NCBI RefSeq assembly: GCF_050947335.1
Contig: NW_027473314.1
Coordinates: forward strand, 3,224,001 to 3,288,000
Direction of reading: 5' to 3'
Length of the DNA: 64,000 nt
Source: Megachile rotundata
Taxonomy: Eukaryota > Arthropoda > Insecta > Hymenoptera > Megachilidae
Below the pieces are notes generated by a model that searched no databases, was not told the origin of the DNA, and saw nothing but the letters and a program-made list of their open reading frames with translations. Shown in pieces: positions 47,601 to 62,111 of this stretch. Position 1 is the first letter of the stretch. Each line of letters starts with the position of its first letter. The position numbers were made by a program, and so were the translations under genes.

Positions 47601-47725
47601 AATCACAGTCATACAATCAGAATCATACAATCACAATCATACAATCACAATCATACAATCACGATCATACAATCACGATCATACAATCACGATCATACAA
47701 TCACGATCATGCAATCACAATCATA
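44687..47725. repeat. About 3-kb module, copy 1
   Basis: This module matches 48,313-51,477. The offset is 3,626 bp at block D (44,743), 3,780 bp near 45,300, 3,444 bp near 46,916 and 3,752 bp near 47,520. About 25 units near 46,110-46,460 are absent from the second copy. Private differences include aatcgagacc near 45,963. Confidence 0.83.
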
Positions 47726-48312
47726 CAATCACGATCATACAATCACGATCATACAATCACGATCATACAATCACAATCATGCAATCACAATCTTACTATC
47801 ACAATCATACAATCACAGTCATACAATCACATTCATACAATCGCAATCATACAATCGCAATGTCACAATCACTATCATACAATCACAATCAAACAATCAC
47901 AATCATACAATCACAATCATACAATCACAGTCATACAATCAAAATCATACAATCACAATGATACAATCACAATAATACAATCACAATCACAAAATCACAA
48001 TCATACAATCACGATCATACAATCACGATCATACAAACGCAATCATACAATCACAATCATATAATCACAATCATACGATCACAATCATTCAACCACAAGC
48101 ATACAATCACAATCATACAATCACAGTCATATAATCACAATCATACAATCTCAATCATGCAATCACAATCATACAATCAAAATCATACAATCACAATCAT
48201 ACAATCACAATCATACAATCACAATCATACAATCACAATCATACAATTACAATCATACAATCACAATCATACAATGACAATCATACAATCACAATCATGC
48301 AATTACAATCAT

Positions 48313-51300
48313 ACAATCACAATCATACAATCACAATCATACAATCACAATCATACAATCACAATCATACAATAAAAGTCATACAATCACATTCATACAA
48401 TGACAATCATACAATCACAATCATACAATCACAATCATACAAACACAATCACACAATCACAGACATGCAATCACGATCATACAATCACAATCATACAATC
48501 GCAATATTACAATCGCAATCATACAATCACAATCATACAATTAAAATCATACAATCACAATCATACAATGACAATAATACAATCACAATAATACAATCTC
48601 AATCATGCAATCACAATCATACAATCAAAATCATACAATCACAATCATACAATCACAATCATACTATCACAATCATACTATCACAATCATACAATCACGA
48701 CCATACAATCACGATCCTACAATCACAATCATACAATCGCAATATTACAATCACGACCATACAATCACGATCATACAATCACAATCATACAATCGCAATA
48801 TTACAATCGCAATCATACAATCACAATCATACAATGACAATCATACAATCACAATCATACAATGACAATCATACAATCACAATCATACAATCATAATCAT
48901 ACAATCACAATCATACAATCACAATCATATAATCACAGTCATACAATCGCAATATTACAATCGCAATCATACAATCGCAATCATCCAATTAAAATCATAC
49001 AATCACAATCATACAATGACAATCATACAATCACAATCATACAATCACAATCATACAATCACAATCATACAATCACAATCATATAATCACAATCATGCAA
49101 TCACAATCATGCAATCAAAATCATACAATCACAATCATACAGTCGCAATCATGCAATCACAATCATACAATCACAATCATACAATTAAAATCATACAATC
49201 ACAATCATACAATCACAATCATACAATCACAATCATACAATCACAATCTTACAATCACAGTCATGCAATCACAATCATACAATCGCAATCATACAATCGC
49301 AATATCACAATCACTATCATACAATCACAATCATACAATCTCAATCATGCAATCACAATCATACAATCAAAATCATACAATCACAATCATACAATCACAA
49401 TCATACAATCACAATCATACAATCACAATCATACAATCACAATCATACAAACACAATCATACAATCACAGTCATGCAATCACAATCATACAATCGCAATC
49501 ATACAATCGCAATATCACAATCACTATCATACAATCACAACCATACAATCACAGTCATACAATCACAATCATACAATCACAATCATACAATCACAATCAT
49601 ACAATCACAGTCATACAATCACAATCATACAATCGCAATCATACAATCGCAATGTCACAATCACTATCGTACAATCACAATCATACAATCACAATCATAC
49701 AATCACAACCATTAAATCACAATCATACAATCACAATCATCCAATCACGACCATACAATCACGATCATACAATCACAATCATACAATCGCAATATTACAA
49801 TCGCAATCATACAATCACAATCATACAATTAAAATCATACAATCACAATCATACAATGACAATCATACAATCACAATCATACAATCACAATCATACAATC
49901 ACGATCATTCAATCACAATCTTACAATCGCAATCATACAAACGCAATCATACAATCACAATCATACAATCACAATCATACAATCACAATCATACAAACGC
50001 AATCATACAATCACAATCATATAATCACAATCATACAATCACAATCATTCAACCAGAAGCATACAATCACAATCATACAATCGCAGTCATACAATCACAA
50101 TCATACAATCTCAATCATGCAATCACAATCATACAATCAAAATCATACAATCACAATCATACAATCACAATCATACAATCACAATCATACAATTAAAATC
50201 ATACAATCACAATCATACAATGACAATCATACAATCACAATCATGCAATTACAATCATACAATCACAATCATACAATCACAATCATACAATCACAATCAT
50301 ACAATCACAATCATACAATCACAATCATACAATAAAAGTCATACAATCACATTCATACAATGACAATCATACAATCACAATCATACAATCACAATGATAC
50401 AAACACAATCATACAATCACAGTCATGCAATCACGATCATACAATCACAATCATACAATCGCAATATTACAATCGCAATCATACAATCATAATCATACAA
50501 TTAAAATCATACAATCACAATCATACAATGACAATAATACAATCACAATAATACAATCTCAATCATGCAATCACAATCATACAATGAAAATCATACAATC
50601 AAAATCATACAATCACAATCATACAATCACAATCATACTATCACAATCATACAATCGCAATCATACAATCGCAATGTCACATTCACTATTATACAATCAC
50701 AGTCATACAATCAGAATCATACAATCACAATCATACAATCACGATCATACAATCACGATCATACAATCACGGTCATACAATCACGATCATACAATCACGA
50801 TCATACAATCACGATCATACAATCACAATCATACAATCACAATCATACAAACGCGATCATACAATCACAATTATACAATCACAATCATACAATCACAATC
50901 AAACAAACGCGATCATACAATCACAATCATACAATCACGATCATACAATCACGATCATACAATCACGATCATACAATCACGATCATGCAATCACAATCAT
51001 ACAATCACAATCATACAATCACAATCATACAAACGCAATCATACAATCACAATCATATAATCACAATCATACAATCACAATCATACAGTCACGATCATAC
51101 AATCACGATCATACAATCACGATCATACAATCACAATCATACAATCACAATCATATAATCACAATCATACAATCACAATCATAAAATCACCATCATACAA
51201 TCACAATCATACAATCACCATCATACAATCACAATCATACAATCATAATCATATAATCACACTCATTAAATTGCAATCATACAATAGCAATCATACAAAC

Positions 51301-51477
51301 ACAATCATAAAATCGCAATCATACAATCGCAATGTCACAATCACTATTATACAATCACAGTCATACAATCAGAATCATACAATCACAATCATACAATCAC
51401 AATCATACAATCACGATCATACAATCACGATCATACAATCACGATCATACAATCACGATCATGCAATCAGAATCATA
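48313..51477. repeat. About 3-kb module, copy 2
   Basis: This copy shares with copy 1 a unit starting acaatagc near 51,280 (47,530 in copy 1) and a cacgatcattc unit near 49,900 (46,470). It has cattaaatc near 49,711 where copy 1 has catacaatc. Confidence 0.83.
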
Positions 51478-51854
51478 CAATCACAATCATACAATCACAA
51501 TCATACAAACGCAATCATACAATCACAATCATATAATCACAATCATACAATCACAATCATACAGTCAAAATCATATAATCACAATCATACAATCACAATC
51601 ATACAATCGCAAGCATACAATCACAATCATACAATCACAATCATAAAATCACAATCATGCAATCACAATCTTACTATCACAATCATACAATCACAGTCAT
51701 ACAATCACAATCATACAATCGCAATCATACAATCGCAATGTCACAATCACTATCATACAATCACAATCATACAATCACAGTCATACAATCAAAATCATAC
51801 AATCACAATGATACAATCACAATAATACAATCACAATCACAAAATCACAATCAT

Positions 51855-51924
51855 ACAATCACGATCATACAATCACGATCATACAATCACGATCATACAA
51901 TCACGATCATACAATCACGATCAT
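51855..51924. repeat. CpG-unit block, 5 units
   Basis: Five units, the same number and the same flanks as at 871-940, lie in a segment that matches the start of the window. Confidence 0.9.
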
Positions 51925-52204
51925 ACAATCACAATCATACAAATAACATCATACAAATAAAATCATACAACCACAATCATACAATCACAATCATACAATC
52001 ACAGTCATACAATCACAGTCATACAATCACAGTCATACAATCACAATCATACAATCGCAATCATACAATCGCAATGTCACAATCAGTATCATACAATCAC
52101 AATCATACAATCACAATCATACAATCACCATCATACAATCACAATCATACAATCATAATCATATAATCACACTCATAAAATTGCAATCATACAATCGCAA
52201 TCAT
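51883..52204. repeat. 322-bp tandem duplication, copy 1
   Basis: Twenty-three units, from the last three CpG units through A (51,939) to the attgcaatcat and cgcaatcat units, are repeated immediately at 52,205-52,526. Confidence 0.9.
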
Positions 52205-52526
52205 ACAATCACGATCATACAATCACGAACATACAATCACGATCATACAATCACAATCATACAAATAACATCATACAAATAAAATCATACAACCACAATC
52301 ATACAATCACAATCATACAATCACAGTCATACAATCACAGTCATACAATCACAGTCATGCAATCACAATCATACAATCGCAATCATACAATCGCAATGTC
52401 ACAATCAGTATCATACAATCACAATCATACAATCACAATCATACAATCACCATCATACAATCACAATCATACAATCATAATCATATAATCACACTCATAA
52501 AATTGCAATCATGCAATCGCAATCAT
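52205..52526. repeat. 322-bp tandem duplication, copy 2
   Basis: Differences from copy 1 include cacgaacat near 52,227 and atgcaatc near 52,358 and 52,512. It has only three CpG units, because the junction cuts through the CpG block. Confidence 0.9.
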
Positions 52527-54122
52527 ACAATCACAATCATACAATCACAATCATACAATCTGAATCGTGCAACTACAATCATACGATCATAATCATGCAA
52601 GAACAATCATACAATCACAATCATGGAACCATAATTGTACAACCACAATCATACGATCACAATCATACAAATGCAATCATACAAACACAGTCATAAAAGC
52701 GCAATCATACAATCGCAATGTCACAATCACAATCATACAATCACAATCATACAATCACAATCATACAAACGCAATCATACAATCACAATCATATAATCAC
52801 AATCATACAATCACAATCATTCAACCACAAGCATACAATCACAATCATACAATCGCAGTCATACAATCTCAATCATATAATCTCTATCATGCAATCACAA
52901 TCATACAATCAAAATCATACAATCACAATCATACAATCACAATCATACAATCACAATCATACAATCACAATCATACAATCACAATCATACAATTAAAATC
53001 ATACAATCACAATCATACAATGACAATCATACAATCACAATCATGCAATTACAATCATACAATCACAATCATACAATCACAATCATACAATCACAATCAT
53101 ACAATCACAATCATACAATAAAAGTCATACAATCACATTCATTCAATGACAATCATACAATCGCAATCATACAATCACAATCATACAAACACAATCATAC
53201 AATCACAGTCATGCAATCACAATCATACAATCAAAATCATACAATCACAATCATACAATCACAATCATACAATCACAATCATACTATCACAATCATACAA
53301 TCGCAATCATACAATCGCAATGTCACATTCACTATTATGCAATCACAGTCATACAATCAGAATCATACAATCACAATCATACAATCACGATCATACAATC
53401 ACGATCATACAATCACGATCATATAATCACGATCATACAATCACGATCATACAATCACAATCATACAATCACAATCATACAATCACAATCATACAAACGC
53501 GATCATACAATCACAATCATACAATCACAATCATACAATCACAATCATACAAACGCGATCATTCAATCACAATCATACAATCACAATCATACAATCACTA
53601 TCATACAATCACGATCATACAATCACGATCACGCAATCACAATCATACAATCACAATCATACAATCACAATCATACAAACGCAATCATACAATCACAATC
53701 ATATAATCACAATCATACAATCACAATCATACAGTCACGATCATACAATCACGATCATACAACCACAATCATACAATCAGAATCATGCAATTACAACCAT
53801 GCGATCATAATCATGCAAGAACAATCATACAATCACAATCATGGAACCATAATCATACAATCCTAATCATACAATCACAATCATACAAACACAATCATAC
53901 AAACACAATCATACAATCACAGTCATGCAATCACAATCATACAATCGCAATCATACAATCGCAATATCACAATCACTATCATACAATCACAATCATACAA
54001 TTACAGTCATACAATCACCATCATACAATCACAATCATACAATCATAATCATATAATCACACTCATAAAATTGCAATCATACAATCGCAATCATACAATC
54101 ACAATCATAAAATCACAATAAT

Positions 54123-55588
54123 ACAATCACAATCATACAATCACAATCATAAAATCACAATCATGCAATCACAATCTTACTATCACAATCATACAATCAC
54201 AGTCATACAATCACAATCATACAATCGCAATCATACAATCGCAATGTCACGATCACTATCATACAATCACAATCAAACAATCACAATCATACAATCACAA
54301 TCATACAATCACAATCGTACAATCACAGTCATACAATCAAAATAATACAATCACAATGATACAATCACAATAATACAATCACAATCACAAAATCACAATC
54401 ATACAATCACGATCATACAATCACGATCATACAATCACGATCATACAATCACGATCATACAATCACGAAAATACAATCACGATCATACAATCACGATCAT
54501 ACAATCACAATCATACAAATAACATCATACAAATAAAATCGTACAACCACAATCATACAATCACAATCATACAATCACAGTCATACAATCACAGTCATAC
54601 AATCACAGTCATACAATCACAATCATACAATCGCAATGTCACAATCGCAATGTCACAATCACTATCGTACAATCACAATCATCCAATCACAATCATACAA
54701 TCACCATCATACAATCACAATCATACAATCATAATCATATAATCACACTCATAAAATTGCAATCATACAATCGCAATCATACAATCACAATCATACAATC
54801 ACAATCATACAATCTGAATTGTGCAACTACAATCATACGATCATAATCATGCAAGAACAATCATACAATCACAATCATGGAATGATAATTATACAACCAT
54901 AATCATACGATCACAATCATACAAATGCAATCATACAAACACAATCATAAAAGCGCAATCATACAATCGCAATGTCACAACCACAATCATACAATCACAA
55001 TCATACAATCACAATCATACAAACGCAATCATACAATCACAATCATATAATCACAATCATACAATCACAATCATTCAACCAGAAGCATACAATCACAATC
55101 ATACAATCGCAGTCATACAATCACAATCATACAATCTCAATCATGCAATCACAATAATACAATCAAAATCATACAATCACAATCATACAATCACAATCAT
55201 ACAATCACAATCATACAATCACAATCATACAATTAAAATCATACAATCACAATCATACAATCACAATCATATAATCACAATCATGCAATCACAATCATAC
55301 AATCGCAATGTCACATTCACTATTATACAATCACAGTCATACAATCAGAATCATACAATCACAATCATACAATCACGATCATACAATCACGATCATACAA
55401 TCACAATCATGCAATCACAATCATACAATCACAATCATACAATCACAATCATACAAACGCAATCATACAATCACAATCATATAATCACAATCATACAATC
55501 ACAATCATACAGTCACGATCATACAATCACGATCATACAATCACAATCATACAATCGCAATTATACAATCACAATCATACAATCACAA
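54123..55588. repeat. 1.4-kb module, copy 1
   Basis: This module matches 60,899-62,294, with an offset of 6,776 bp before block B and 6,706 bp after it. It shares the cacgaaaat CpG block, a cacgatcactatc unit (54,250 and 61,026) and a cacaaccac unit after the cgcaatgtc unit near 54,975 and 61,680. Confidence 0.83.
54403..54500. repeat. CpG-unit block, 7 units with cacgaaaat
   Basis: Seven units precede block A at 54,515. The counterpart at 61,179 lies 6,776 bp downstream. Confidence 0.9.
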
Positions 55589-55676
55589 TCTTACAATCGC
55601 AATCATACAATCGCAATGTCACAATCACTATCATACAATCACAATCATACAATCACGAACATACAATCACGATCAT

Positions 55677-57350
55677 ACAATCACGATCATGCAATCACAA
55701 TCATACAATCACAATCATACAATCACAATCATACAAACGCAATCATACAATCACAATCATATAATCACAATCATACAATCACAATCATACAGTCACGATC
55801 ATACAATCACGATCATACAATCACAATCATACAATCGCAATTATACAATCACAATCATACAATCACAATCATATAATCACAATCATACAATCACAATCAT
55901 ACAATCACAAGCATACAATCACAATCATACAATCACAATCATAAAATCACAATCATGCAATCACAATCTTACTATCACAATCATACAATCACAGTCATAC
56001 AATCACAATCATACAATCGCAATCATACAATCGCAATGTCACAATCACTACCATACAGTCACAATCAAACAATCACAATCATACAATCACAATCATACAA
56101 TCACAGTCATACAATCAAAATCATACAATCACAATGATACAATCACAATAATACAATCACAATCACAAAATCACAATCATACAATCACGATCATACAATC
56201 ACGATCATACAATCACGATCATACAATCACGATCATACAATCACGATCATACAATCACGATCATACAATCACAATCATACAAATAACATCATACAAATAA
56301 AATCGTACAACCACAATCATACAATCACAATCATACAATCACAGTCATACAATCACAGTCATACAATCACAGTCATACAATCACAGTCATACAATCACAA
56401 TCATACAATCGCAATCATACAATCGCAATGTCACAATCACTATCGTACAATCACAATCATACAATCACAATCATACAATCACCATCATACAATCACAATC
56501 ATACAATCATAATCATATAATCACACTCATAAAATTGCAATCATACAATCGCAATCATACAATCACAATCATACAATCACAATCATACAATCTGAATCGT
56601 GCAACTACAATCATACGATCATAATCATGCAAGAACAATCATACAATCACAATCATGGAACCATAATTATACAACCACAATCATACGATCACAATCATAC
56701 AAATGCAATCATACAAACACAATCATAAAAGCGCAATCATACAATAGCAATGTCACAATCACAATCATACAATCACAATCATACAATCACAATCATACAA
56801 TCACAATCATAGAAACGCAATCATACAATCACAATCATATAATCACAATCATACAATCACAATCATTCAACCAGAAGCATACAATCACAATCATACAATC
56901 GCAGTCATACAATCACAATCATACAATCTCAATCATGCAATCACAATCATACAATCAAAATCATACAATCACAATCATACAATCACAATCATACAATCAC
57001 AATCATACAATCACAATCATATAATTAAAATCATACAATCGCAATCATACAAACACAATCATAAAATCGCAATCATACAATCGCAATGTCACAATCACTA
57101 TTATACAATCACAGTCATACAATCAGAATCATACAATCACAATCATACAATCACAATCATACAATCACGATCATACAATCACGATCATACAATCACGATC
57201 ATACAATCACGATCATGCAATCACAATCATACAATCACAATCATACAATCACAATCATACAAACGCAATCATACAATCACAATCATATAATCACAATCAT
57301 ACAATCACAATCATACAGTCACGATCATACAATCACGATTATACAATCAC
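55677..57350. repeat. 1.65-kb module, copy 1
   Basis: This module matches 58,589-60,246 at 2,912 and later 2,898 bp, and 62,112-63,788. Shared markers are a taccatacagtcac pair in copies 1 and 2, an acaatagcaatgtc unit, and atagaaacgc after block B. Confidence 0.85.
56181..56264. repeat. CpG-unit block, 6 units
   Basis: Six units precede block A at 56,279. The counterpart at 59,093 has the same count. Confidence 0.9.
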
Positions 57351-58392
57351 AATCATACAATCGCAATTATACAATCACAATCATACAATCACAATCATAC
57401 AATCACAATCATACAATCAGAATCATGCAATTACAACCATGCGATCATAATCATGCAAGAACAAACATACAATCACAATCATGGAACCATAATCATACAA
57501 TCACAATCATACAATCACAATCATACAATCACAGTCATGCAATCACAATCATACAATCGCAATCATACAATCGCAATATCACAATCACTATCATACAATC
57601 ACAACCATACAATCACAGTCATACAATCACAATCATACAATCACAATCATACAATCACAATCATACAATCACAGTCATACAATCACAATCATACAATCGC
57701 AATCATACAATCGCAATGTCACAATCACTATCGTACAATCACAATCATACAATCACAATCATACAATCACAATCATACAATCACAATCATACAATCACAA
57801 TCATACAATCACAATCATACAATCACGACCATACAATCACGATCATACAATCACAATCATACAATCGCAATATTACAATCGCAATCATACAATCACAATC
57901 ATACAATTAAAATCATACAATCACAATCATACAATGACAATCATACAATCACAATCATACAATCATAATCATACAATCACAATCATACAATCGCAATCAT
58001 ATAATCACAGTCATACAATCGCAATATTACAATCGCAATCATACAATCACAATCATCCAATTAAAATCATACAATCACAATCATACAATGACAATCATAC
58101 AATCACAATCATACAATCACAATCATACAATCACAATCATACAATCACAATCATACAATCACAATCATATAATCACAATCATGCAATCACAATCATACAA
58201 TCAAAATCATACAATCACAATCATACAGTCGCAATCATGCAATCACAATCATACAAACACAATCATACAATTAAAATCATACAATCACAATCATACAATC
58301 ACAATCATACAATCACAATCTTACAATCGCAATCATACAATCGCAATGTCACAATCACTATCATACAATCACAATCATACAATCAAAATCAT
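57351..58392. repeat. Array segment related to 45,670-46,500
   Basis: No gene is present. C is at 57,413. From about 57,530 the order of variant units, including cgcaatatc, caaccatac, aatgacaatc and ccaattaaaatc, follows 45,670-46,500 at 11,858 bp where measured (57,931 against 46,073). Confidence 0.7.
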
Positions 58393-58588
58393 ACAATCAC
58401 AATCATACAATCACAATCATACAATCACAATCATACAATCACAATCATACAATCACAATCATACAATCACAATCATACAATCACAATCATACAATCACAA
58501 TCATACAATCACAATCATACAATCACAATCATACAATCACAATCATACAATCACAATCATACAATCACAATCATACAATCACAATCAT
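58393..58588. repeat. Homogeneous run of 14 perfect consensus units
   Basis: Fourteen successive acaatcacaatcat units contain no substitution, next to an acaatcaaaatcat unit. Most of the array has fewer than eight perfect units in a row. Confidence 0.93.
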
Positions 58589-60246
58589 ACAATCACGATC
58601 ATGCAATCACAATCATACAATCACAATCATACAATCACAATCATACAAACGCAATCATACAATCACAATCATATAATCACAATCATACAATCACAATCAT
58701 ACAGTCACGATCATACAATCACGATCATACAATCACAATCATACAATCGCAATTATACAATCACAATCATACAATCACAATCATATAATCACAATCATAC
58801 AATCACAATCATACAATCACAAGCATACAATCACAATCATACAATCACAATCATAAAATCACAATCATGCAATCACAATCTTACTATCACAATCATACAA
58901 TCACAGTCATACAATCACAATCATACAATCGCAATCATACAATCGCAATGTCACAATCACTACCATACAGTCACAATCAAACAATCACAATCATACAATC
59001 ACAATCATACAATCACAGTCATACAATCAAAATCATACAATCACAATGATACAATCACAATAATACAATCACAATCACAAAATCACAATCATACAATCAC
59101 GATCATACAATCACGATCATACAATCACGATCATACAATCACGATCATACAATCACGATCATACAATCACGATCATACAATCACAATCATACAAATAACA
59201 TCATACAAATAAAATCGTACAACCACAATCATACAATCACAATCATACAATCACAGTCATACAATCACAGTCATACAATCACAGTCATACAATCACAGTC
59301 ATACAATCACAATCATACAATCGCAATCATACAATCGCAATGTCACAATCACTATCGTACAATCACAATCATACAATCACAATCATACAATCACCATCAT
59401 ACAATCACAATCATACAATCATAATCATATAATCACACTCATAAAATTGCAATCATACAATCGCAATCATACAATCACAATCATACAATCACAATCATAC
59501 AATCTGAATCGTGCAACTACAATCATACGATCATAATCATGCAAGAACAATCATACAATCACAATCATGGAACCATAATTATACAACCACAATCATACGA
59601 TCACAATCATACAAATGCAATCATACAAACACAATCATAAAAGCGCAATCATACAATAGCAATGTCACAATCACAATCATACAATCACAATCATACAATC
59701 ACAATCATAGAAACGCAATCATACAATCACAATCATATAATCACAATCATACAATCACAATCATTCAACCAGAAGCATACAATCACAATCATACAATCGC
59801 AGTCATACAATCACAATCATACAATCTCAATCATGCAATCACAATCATACAATCAAAATCATACAATCACAATCATACAATCACAATCATACAATCACAA
59901 TCATACAATCACAATCATATAATTAAAATCATACAATCGCAATCATACAAACACAATCATAAAATCGCAATCATACAATCGCAATGTCACAATCACTATT
60001 ATACAATCACAGTCATACAATCAGAATCATACAATCACAATCATACAATCACAATCATACAATCACGATCATACAATCACGATCATACAATCACGATCAT
60101 ACAATCACGATCATGCAATCACAATCATACAATCACAATCATACAATCACAATCATACAAACGCAATCATACAATCACAATCATATAATCACAATCATAC
60201 AATCACAATCATACAGTCACGATCATACAATCACGATCATACAATC
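58589..60246. repeat. 1.65-kb module, copy 2
   Basis: This copy follows the 14-unit homogeneous run. B at 59,499 and A at 59,191 are both 2,912 bp after their counterparts. The offset becomes 2,898 bp after one unit is lost near 59,700. Confidence 0.85.
59093..59176. repeat. CpG-unit block, 6 units
   Basis: This block lies 2,912 bp after 56,181-56,264 and is followed by A at 59,191. Confidence 0.9.
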
Positions 60247-60324
60247 ACAATCTTACAATCGCAATCATACAATCGCAATGTCACAATCACTATCATACAA
60301 TCACAATCATACAATCAAAATCAT

Positions 60325-60576
60325 ACAATCACAATCATACAATCACAATCATACAATCACAATCATACAATCACAATCATACAATCACAATCATACAATC
60401 ACAATCATACAATCACAATCATACAATCACAATCATACAATCACAATCATACAATCACAATCATACAATCACAATCATACAATCACAATCATACAATCAC
60501 AATCATACAATCACAATCATACAATCACAATCATACAATCACAATCATACAATCACAATCATACAATCACAATCAT
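60325..60576. repeat. Homogeneous run of 18 perfect consensus units
   Basis: This is the longest unvaried stretch in the window, 252 bp. It ends at block D (60,577). Its left flank (aatctt, cgcaatgtc, cactatcat and aatcaaaatc units) is the same as that of the 14-unit run at 58,393. Confidence 0.93.
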
Positions 60577-61178
60577 ACAATAAAAGTCATACAATCACAT
60601 TCATACAATGACAATCATACAATCACAATCATACAATCACAATCATACTAACACAATCATACAATCACAGTCATGCAATCACGATCATACAACCACAATC
60701 ATACAATCGCAATATTACAATCGCAATCATACAATCACAATCATACATTTAAAATCATACAATCACAATCATACAATGACAATAATACAATCACAATAAT
60801 ACAATCTCAATCATGCAATCACAATCATACAATCAAAATCATACAATCACAATCATACAATCGCAATCATACAATCACAATCATACAATCACAATCATAC
60901 AATCACAATCATACAATCACAATCATAAAATCACAATCATGCAATCACAATCTTACTATCACAATCATACAATCACAGTCATACAATCACAATCATACAA
61001 TCGCAATCATACAATCGCAATGTCACGATCACTATCATACAATCACAATCAAACAATCACAATCATACAATCACAATCATACAATCACAATCGTACAATC
61101 ACAGTCATACAATCAAAATCATACAATCACAATGATACAATCACAATAATACAATCACAATCACAAAATCACAATCAT

Positions 61179-61276
61179 ACAATCACGATCATACAATCAC
61201 GATCATACAATCACGATCATACAATCACGATCATACAATCACGAAAATACAATCACGATCATACAATCACGATCAT
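61179..61276. repeat. CpG-unit block, 7 units with cacgaaaat
   Basis: This block is the counterpart of 54,403-54,500 and is followed by A at 61,291. Confidence 0.9.
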
Positions 61277-61584
61277 ACAATCACAATCATACAAATAACA
61301 TCATACAAATAAAATCGTACAACCACAATCATACAATCACAATCATACAATCACAGTCATACAATCACAGTCATACAATCACAGTCATACAATCACAATC
61401 ATACAATCGCAATCATACAATCGCAATGTCACAATCACTATCGTACAATCACAATCATACAATCACAATCATACAATCACCATCATACAATCACAATCAT
61501 ACAATCATAATCATATAATCACACTCATAAAATTGCAATCATACAATCGCAATCATACAATCACAATCATACAATCACAATCAT

Positions 61585-61682
61585 GGAACCATAATTATAC
61601 AACCATAATCATACGATCACAATCATGCAAATGCAATCATACAAACACAATCATAAAAGCGCAATCATACAATCGCAATGTC
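61585..61682. repeat. Truncated block B
   Basis: Only the ggaacc, acaaccat, acgatcac, gcaaatgc, acaaacac, aaaagcgc and cgcaatgtc units remain. The acaatctgaatc, caactac, acgatcataat and gcaagaac units seen in the other 18 copies are missing. Confidence 0.88.
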
Positions 61683-62111
61683 ACAACCACAATCATACAA
61701 TCACAATCATACAATCACAATCATACAAACGCAATCATACAATCACAATCATATAATCACAATCATACAATCACAATCATTCAACCAGAAGCATACAATC
61801 ACAATCATACAATCGCAGTCATACAATCACAATCATACAATCTCAATCATGCAATCACAATCATACAATCAAAATCATACAATCACAATCATACAATCAC
61901 AATCATACAATCACAATCATACAATCACAATCATACAATTAAAATCATACAATCACAATCATACAATCACAATCATATAATCACAATCATGCAATCACAA
62001 TCATACAATCGCAATGTCACATTCACTATTATACAATCACAGTCATACAATCAGAATCATACAATCACAATCATACAATCACGATCATACATTCACGATC
62101 ATACAATCACA

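Larger units (their letters stand above)
51478..54122. repeat. Array segment built from units of the long module
   Basis: No gene is present. 51,657-52,166 matches 673-1,182 with no difference detected in one full reading frame, at an offset of 50,984 bp (3,642 units minus the 4 bp lost in the two 12-bp units). 52,718-53,400 matches parts of 12,304-13,360 (offset 40,414). It carries A at 51,939 and 52,261, B at 52,555, D at 53,115 and C at 53,773. Confidence 0.8.

Noticed and set aside
49016..50335. A 439-codon open frame, and others such as 7,292-8,563 (423 codons), 58,088-59,212 (374), 23,280-24,380 (366) and 1,412-2,470 (352), as protein genes
   Set aside because: They arise because the unit has no stop on the + strand in any frame. 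Overlapping frames give the same 14-residue cycle. Starts and stops come from random variant units (atgcaatc, aatgtc, ataatc, aaataaaatc). There is no ribosome-binding or splice context, no domain, and no change in composition at the ends.
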